Notes under the pieces: generated by a model
Database searches by the model: none
What the model was told of the DNA's origin: nothing
Seen by the model: only the letters and a program-made list of their open reading frames with translations
Made by a program: the position numbers and the translations under genes
Source: Christensenella sp034926635
Lineage (GTDB): Bacteria; Bacillota; Clostridia; Christensenellales; Christensenellaceae
Direction of reading: 5' to 3'
Assembly (NCBI GenBank): GCA_034926635.1
Contig: JAYFQX010000027.1
Span: 1 to 27,383, forward strand
DNA length: 27,383 nucleotides
Shown: positions 23,575 through 27,383 of the stretch, one piece after another
Layout of the letters: each line of letters opens with the position of its first letter
How positions within the stretch are numbered: the stretch's first letter is position 1

Positions 23575-25197
23575 TCAGCGCAAGACATGTATTTTCTTCA
23601 ACGCACGCACAAGTTTCGTACCGCCTTTGATTTGCACCAACTCACGTTCAGATACCGCCTTCACCGCAATCAGCATCAACAAATATACAATCATGCCGAC
23701 AACTACGCAGGCTATAATTGCCAATGCATTCGAATATCCCCTTAGTAGGGCATAAATCACATAAGCCGCGAGCGTCATTACAACAGTCGCTAAAATCGGT
23801 TTTCCAAGATGCTCCAATATATTCATTCGTACATGCGTATATTTGCGAACAAAATAATAATTCATAAATGCCGCAATAATATAGCATACCACCGTACCGA
23901 TTACAGCACCATAAATATTAATCTGCGGGATAGACATTAAGAACAAGCTGAGTCCTACTTTTGCCACAGCCCCCACAGCAAGGGAAATAGGCGGTAAATT
24001 TTGTTTGCCGATCCCCTGCAGAACACCTGTCATCGTCTGCATAAAAGGCAAAAATACCGCCACCGAACACATCGTCATCAAAAGACCGGTTGCAAGCTCA
24101 TGTTGCGCCGCCGTAGAGCTTGGATATAGGAAACTGAAGATCGGCGAAGCAAAAACGCAGAACGCAACCGTTACCGGGATCCCTTCCAAAAACGCAAATT
24201 TAATCCCGTGCAGCACATTCGCTTTCACCCGATCCTGGTCACCCAGCTTCAACGCCTCGCTGATCGCGGGAACAACACTCATTTGCAACGCCTGCGATAC
24301 AATTGCCGCAAGATTAATAATCGTTAGAACGCCGCCGGATAGCGTTCCATACATGCTGCGGATGGCAGCGCTCTCATACCCTAAAGCAAGCAAACTCCTC
24401 GGAATGATAACCGAGTCCACAAAGGCGACGATCGGCATCACAAGCCCCGCCACAGTTACAGGAAGCGCAAGAAACAATATTTTCCCAAGAAGCGGCTTTA
24501 TTTCCTGCCATGAAAGCTTACTCTTATAGGCTGCCATCATATCTTCGGTCATTTGACGTTTTTGCCGGCCATAGGCTCCCATTGTATAAAGCAGCGCAAT
24601 CGCCTCAGAAATCGAGATGCCAAGCAGCGCACCCATTGCGCCGAACTCCATCTTTCCTGTCCATTTAAGCAGCAGATATGCAAGAGATAATCCGGCAGCA
24701 ACCTTCACAAGTTGTTCGATAATTTGTGAAAACGCCGTGGGTTTCATATTTTGCAGTCCCTGGAAGTATCCGCGGTACGCACACATCACAGAAACAAAAA
24801 ACAATGCTGGCGCCAATGCCATCAGAGAATATTGACCACCCGGCAACGCTTGGAGACGCGTAATCGGTCCTGCAAGACAAAACATAAGGACGGAAGTAAC
24901 GATCCCAACCAAAATCAAAAACGTTCGTGACGTTTTAAAAACGGCGTATGCGCCACGATAGTCACCGGTCGTCACGCGCTCAGAAACCAATTTTGATATT
25001 GCAATAGGCAATCCTATCGTAGAAATAATGAGCAATGCAGAATAAACCGGAAATGCCTGTTGGTAATAGCTCATTCCTTCCAGAGAAATAAAGTCTGCCA
25101 GGACGATTCGGTAAAGCGCACCAACAATCTTCACTATGACGCCCGCAGCGCCAAGAATAATTGTACTTTTAATGAGGCTTTTTGTAGTATTGGACAT
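23575..25197 (-). CDS. SpoVB/MurJ-like polysaccharide-lipid flippase (MOP superfamily)
   Basis: A 540-aa integral membrane protein with about 14 hydrophobic helices along its length, typical of the PST/MurJ/SpoVB branch of the MOP exporter superfamily (Bacillus SpoVB, YtgP). Such proteins move lipid-linked cell-wall or polysaccharide precursors across the membrane. The N-terminus (TIILGAAGVIVKIVGALYRIVL) and the positive inter-helix loops are usual. The frame opens at a TTG (25209), but GGGGA lies 5 nt before the ATG at 25197, which I use. No glycosyltransferase or sporulation gene is next to it, so SpoVB, MurJ or general flippase cannot be told apart. Confidence 0.85.
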   Translation of the reverse strand: MSNTTKSLIKSTIILGAAGVIVKIVGALYRIVLADFISLEGMSYYQQAFPVYSALLIISTIGLPIAISKLVSERVTTGDYRGAYAVFKTSRTFLILVGIVTSVLMFCLAGPITRLQALPGGQYSLMALAPALFFVSVMCAYRGYFQGLQNMKPTAFSQIIEQLVKVAAGLSLAYLLLKWTGKMEFGAMGALLGISISEAIALLYTMGAYGRQKRQMTEDMMAAYKSKLSWQEIKPLLGKILFLALPVTVAGLVMPIVAFVDSVIIPRSLLALGYESAAIRSMYGTLSGGVLTIINLAAIVSQALQMSVVPAISEALKLGDQDRVKANVLHGIKFAFLEGIPVTVAFCVFASPIFSFLYPSSTAAQHELATGLLMTMCSVAVFLPFMQTMTGVLQGIGKQNLPPISLAVGAVAKVGLSLFLMSIPQINIYGAVIGTVVCYIIAAFMNYYFVRKYTHVRMNILEHLGKPILATVVMTLAAYVIYALLRGYSNALAIIACVVVGMIVYLLMLIAVKAVSERELVQIKGGTKLVRALKKIHVLR

Positions 25198-25577
25198 AAA
25201 CTTCCCCAATCGTTTTTATCGTATCACAAAATTATATCACAAAATGCAATTGCCGGCACAACGAATTCGTGATACATTTATAGGATCAGAGAGATAATCG
25301 CGTCTTTTCAGCTATATTATATTATAATCATAAAAGGACGACTGATTTCTCTAATTTTATCAATTTTTCGCGATTCTATTACCTCCCCGGTCTTTATACA
25401 ACAATCAAAAAATACAAATCCCTGCAAATATATCGCCACTATTTTGCCAGCAACTCCTTTTTTTACTGCGCGCGTAAGGAATAAATATTATTTTTTCAAC
25501 GAAAAACAAGAAAACGACTTGTTACGCCTATGTTTTTATGGTAAAATAAATATCGCTGTAAAACTGAATTTGGATGT
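25198..25577. promoter_or_regulatory. Divergent region between the flippase gene and tRNA-Ser
   Basis: 380 bp without a protein gene. The flippase side has a TATAAT on the minus strand (plus 25231-25236) with a poor -35 box, overlapped by two copies of TATCACAAAAT (25222-25232 and 25235-25245) 13 bp apart. A palindrome ACGAATTCGT lies at 25261-25270. The tRNA side has a good plus-strand promoter (25519-25547). I see nothing between about 25280 and 25510. Confidence 0.55.
25519..25547 (+). promoter_or_regulatory. Promoter of tRNA-Ser
   Basis: TTGTTA (25519-25524), 17 bp, TAAAAT (25542-25547), a 4/6 and a 5/6 match to consensus. It would start transcription near 25554, about 24 bp before the tRNA, as expected for a single tRNA gene. 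Confidence 0.65.
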
Positions 25578-25669
25578 GGAAAGGTGGCTGAGCTGGCCTA
25601 AGGCGCACGATTGGAAATCGTGTGAACGTTAATAGCGTTCCGAGGGTTCGAATCCCTCCCTTTCCGCCA
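25578..25669 (+). tRNA. tRNA-Ser (anticodon GGA)
   Basis: A 92-nt class II tRNA. The acceptor stem GGAAAGG pairs with CCTTTCC, followed by discriminator G and encoded CCA (25667-25669). The anticodon stem CACGA/TCGTG encloses TTGGAAA, with anticodon GGA at 25613-25615. The long variable arm GAACG..CGTTC is the mark of serine tRNA, and GGTTCGAATCC is the T-arm. A terminator hairpin follows directly. Confidence 0.95.
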
Positions 25670-25679
25670 CAATTTGTCT

Positions 25680-25706
25680 AAAAACCCGCTATTTAAGCGG
25701 GTTTTT
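25680..25706. terminator. Terminator shared by tRNA-Ser and the transposase gene end
   Basis: Perfect 11-bp arms AAAAACCCGCT (25680-25690) and AGCGGGTTTTT (25696-25706), loop ATTTA. On the plus strand it ends tRNA-Ser transcripts. On the minus strand the transposase stop codon (25689-25691) and last codons lie within it, so the hairpin may belong to the insertion sequence. Confidence 0.8.
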
Positions 25707-27383
25707 AGCGTTTTTAGGAGTCTGTTTTCGGACAGTTCTGAGTGCAAAATGAAGGGCAGGGATATTATCCCTCATCGCTTCGATCAATTTCCTTGTACCC
25801 ACCATATTAATGGCCCGTTTTAGGTTGTACGCAAGGAAACTTAAGCCCATTTCCGCTTCCGCAATCTTTTTTCCGCGACACAAAAAATAGTGCGCCCCAT
25901 CATACCACTTAATTGTTCCAAACGGATGTTCTACACTGCACATTCGTTGTTTCAGTTTGTGCTTGTCCTCTCGGATCGTGAGTAGCACCTTCTTTTTGAT
26001 GCCATCCTTGCGGTAAAATGAATTGTGAAACACGTGCCCCACGGGTGGCGCGTTTACCACATCCTCCTGTTTGCCGAACATCCGCACGCCCACGCGCACC
26101 GTGTCCGGACCAAAAAGCACTGTTTTGTGTCCTTTGGAAGAGGTACAGCGATTCGTACACTGCCTGCACGCGTCCTTGCTGGCGTACACCGTGCTTTGGC
26201 CTTTGATCTTCACCTTGGATAGCGTTTGCCCCATCGGGCAGGTGACACTGCCGTCCTCTTCAAGCGTAAAACAGCCCATGGCCTCCTCTTTCACAAGCTC
26301 TACGGCAATCGACGTTTCCTCGTAGCATTGGGGAAGCACACCCGCGTGAATACAGGCCGCGATGTCCTCCGGGCAGGTTGAGCGCCGCATCTCTTCGGTG
26401 ATCTCTGCCTCGATGTAATCCAGCGGATAAACCCGCTCGTGTTTGTCGTACTTCAATGCTACATTTGGGATTGTGCCGTTCATCACGCATTCCAATATGT
26501 CACGGCGGCTGTCATATCCTTTGTCAGCAACCACCTCGAGCGTATCTGCCCTAAGCGCTTTCTTTGCTTGTTGCGCCATTTGATGCAGTAATCCCTGATC
26601 GGTTGCATTGCCCGTCGCTTCGTATTCGACGATCAAATGGCTGTCCGCATCTACCGCCGCCTGCACGTTGTAGCAGCAGTTGAACCCATCCTTAGTGTGC
26701 ATCCGGTGACACTCCGGATCGGTGGTCAATATTTGCGTTTTGCCTGTTTCCTCTAGCTCACGCAGATAACCCTTGTAGCGGGATTTGCGTTTCTTTAGCT
26801 CACTAAGCGCTCGCTGTACTTTGTCTTTGGACGGCGCATCCTGCTCTGTTTCATCGTTTTTATCTAATTGACGCAAATATTCCTTGATGTGCTCATCAAT
26901 CCGATTAAGCTTCTTGTCTAAAATCTCGGCATTATACGCGTTGTCCTTGCTGTTTTGCGCGCGTATCTTAGTGCCGTCCACCGCGATCAGGTTCTTCTCA
27001 TACAGCTCCATCTCCACACACAGCTTCACAAATGCGCGGAATACGCTTTTTAGCGCGACGGCGTTGTCTTTTCTAAAATTTGCGATTGTCCGAAAATCCG
27101 GCACAAGTTTCCGGAGCAGAAACATCATTTCCACATTGCGCTCACACTCCCGCATCAGATTACGTGAGGAGCGGATTTTGTTGAAGTACCCGTATACATA
27201 CAGCTTAAGAAGATCGCGCGGATCAAACGGTGGACGGCCCGTCTGGGCGAGTTGCGCGTGTTGTATGCCTAATTCGTCAATTTCCAGCATTTCCACAAAC
27301 GCATCGATCACGCGCACCGCGCTATGCTCATCCACATAATCTTCCACACAATCCGGCAGAAATGTCTTTTGGTTTCTGCTTTC
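25689..27383 (-). CDS. IS1182-family DDE transposase (5' end outside the window)
   Basis: At least 564 codons, open to the right edge; the usual start lies beyond it, since the frame continues upstream of the GTG at 27347 with RNQKTFLPDC, as IS1182 proteins do. An N-terminal DUF772-like part (VRVIDAFVEML...GRPPFDPRDLLKLYVYGY) is followed by the catalytic DDE fold: VDGTKIRAQ (first Asp), VVADKGYDSRRD (second Asp) and the late Glu in CSVEHPFGTIKWY. A cysteine cluster (CRQCTNRC) lies in the insertion domain. No frameshift or stop is seen in the visible part, so it may be active. Confidence 0.93.
   Translation of the reverse strand, partial: ESRNQKTFLPDCVEDYVDEHSAVRVIDAFVEMLEIDELGIQHAQLAQTGRPPFDPRDLLKLYVYGYFNKIRSSRNLMRECERNVEMMFLLRKLVPDFRTIANFRKDNAVALKSVFRAFVKLCVEMELYEKNLIAVDGTKIRAQNSKDNAYNAEILDKKLNRIDEHIKEYLRQLDKNDETEQDAPSKDKVQRALSELKKRKSRYKGYLRELEETGKTQILTTDPECHRMHTKDGFNCCYNVQAAVDADSHLIVEYEATGNATDQGLLHQMAQQAKKALRADTLEVVADKGYDSRRDILECVMNGTIPNVALKYDKHERVYPLDYIEAEITEEMRRSTCPEDIAACIHAGVLPQCYEETSIAVELVKEEAMGCFTLEEDGSVTCPMGQTLSKVKIKGQSTVYASKDACRQCTNRCTSSKGHKTVLFGPDTVRVGVRMFGKQEDVVNAPPVGHVFHNSFYRKDGIKKKVLLTIREDKHKLKQRMCSVEHPFGTIKWYDGAHYFLCRGKKIAEAEMGLSFLAYNLKRAINMVGTRKLIEAMRDNIPALHFALRTVRKQTPKNAKNPLK

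Larger units (their letters stand above)
25670..27383 (-). mobile_element. IS1182-family insertion sequence, cut by the right edge
   Basis: Defined by its transposase (25689-27383). The left end must lie in 25670-25688 if the intact tRNA-Ser is taken as outside DNA; the other end is beyond the window. Terminal inverted repeats and target duplications therefore cannot be compared. GC-rich coding usage at 25.9-27.3 kb looks different from the AT-rich region before it, in keeping with an incoming element. Confidence 0.7.

Noticed and set aside
1..27383. CRISPR arrays, phage genes, toxin-antitoxin pairs or defence systems.
   Set aside because: No regularly spaced repeats and no such protein families were seen; the only mobile gene is the transposase at the right edge.

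Overview
The window looks like chromosome from an anaerobic Firmicute, most likely a member of Clostridia; species cannot be read from it. The grounds are strong AGGAGG-type ribosome binding sites, sigma-A promoters with 17-bp spacers, AT-rich intergenic DNA, a flavodiiron/rubredoxin oxygen-defence operon, a SpoVB/MurJ-like flippase, and a lipoate-salvage ligase. No lipoyl synthase, respiratory gene or transporter lies in the window.

Layout. (1) 1-2050: a minus-strand redox operon (DUF1858 CxxC protein, rubredoxin, flavodiiron protein) ending in a bidirectional terminator. Beyond it a strong minus-strand promoter drives a gene that lies outside the left edge. (2) 2051-4303: a PHP-domain phosphoesterase (minus), divergent from lipoate-protein ligase lplA and a MIF-like tautomerase (plus), closed by a long perfect hairpin terminator. 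(3) 4376-9385: a minus-strand operon for a complete acetoin-dehydrogenase-type 2-oxo acid dehydrogenase complex (E1 alpha, E1 beta, E2, and an E3 with its own lipoyl domain). (4) 9698-18684: a second minus-strand unit with a fused E1 alpha-beta, a LarA-superfamily (nickel-pincer) hydroxyacid racemase/epimerase homologue, an SDR dehydrogenase, a second E2, a GntR/FCD regulator, a PdxA2-type dehydrogenase and a DUF1537 acid-sugar kinase. (5) 19083-23487: a divergent plus-strand operon with a second E3, a zinc alcohol dehydrogenase, a TIM-barrel sugar isomerase and a D-2-hydroxyacid dehydrogenase, closed by another hairpin terminator. (6) 23575-27383: the flippase (minus), tRNA-Ser(GGA), and an IS1182-family transposase that abuts the tRNA and runs off the right edge.

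How it fits together. Regions 4 and 5 diverge from a 398-bp regulatory region that holds a consensus promoter (TTGACA-17-TATAAT) with a 33-bp imperfect dyad just downstream, a likely operator. Together they read as one catabolic module for a hydroxy-acid or sugar-acid. A LarA-like epimerase and several NAD(P)-dependent dehydrogenases and isomerases would shape the substrate. DUF1537 kinase plus PdxA2 would send a four-carbon acid to dihydroxyacetone phosphate. A complete but unusual 2-oxo acid dehydrogenase complex (824-aa fused E1, E2, E3) would turn an oxo intermediate into an acyl-CoA. I know of no described pathway with this full enzyme set; its substrate is unknown and it is the main candidate for something undescribed. 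The acetoin-type complex and lplA sit next to it, so three lipoyl domains (two E2, one E3) and a lipoate ligase lie within about 16 kb.
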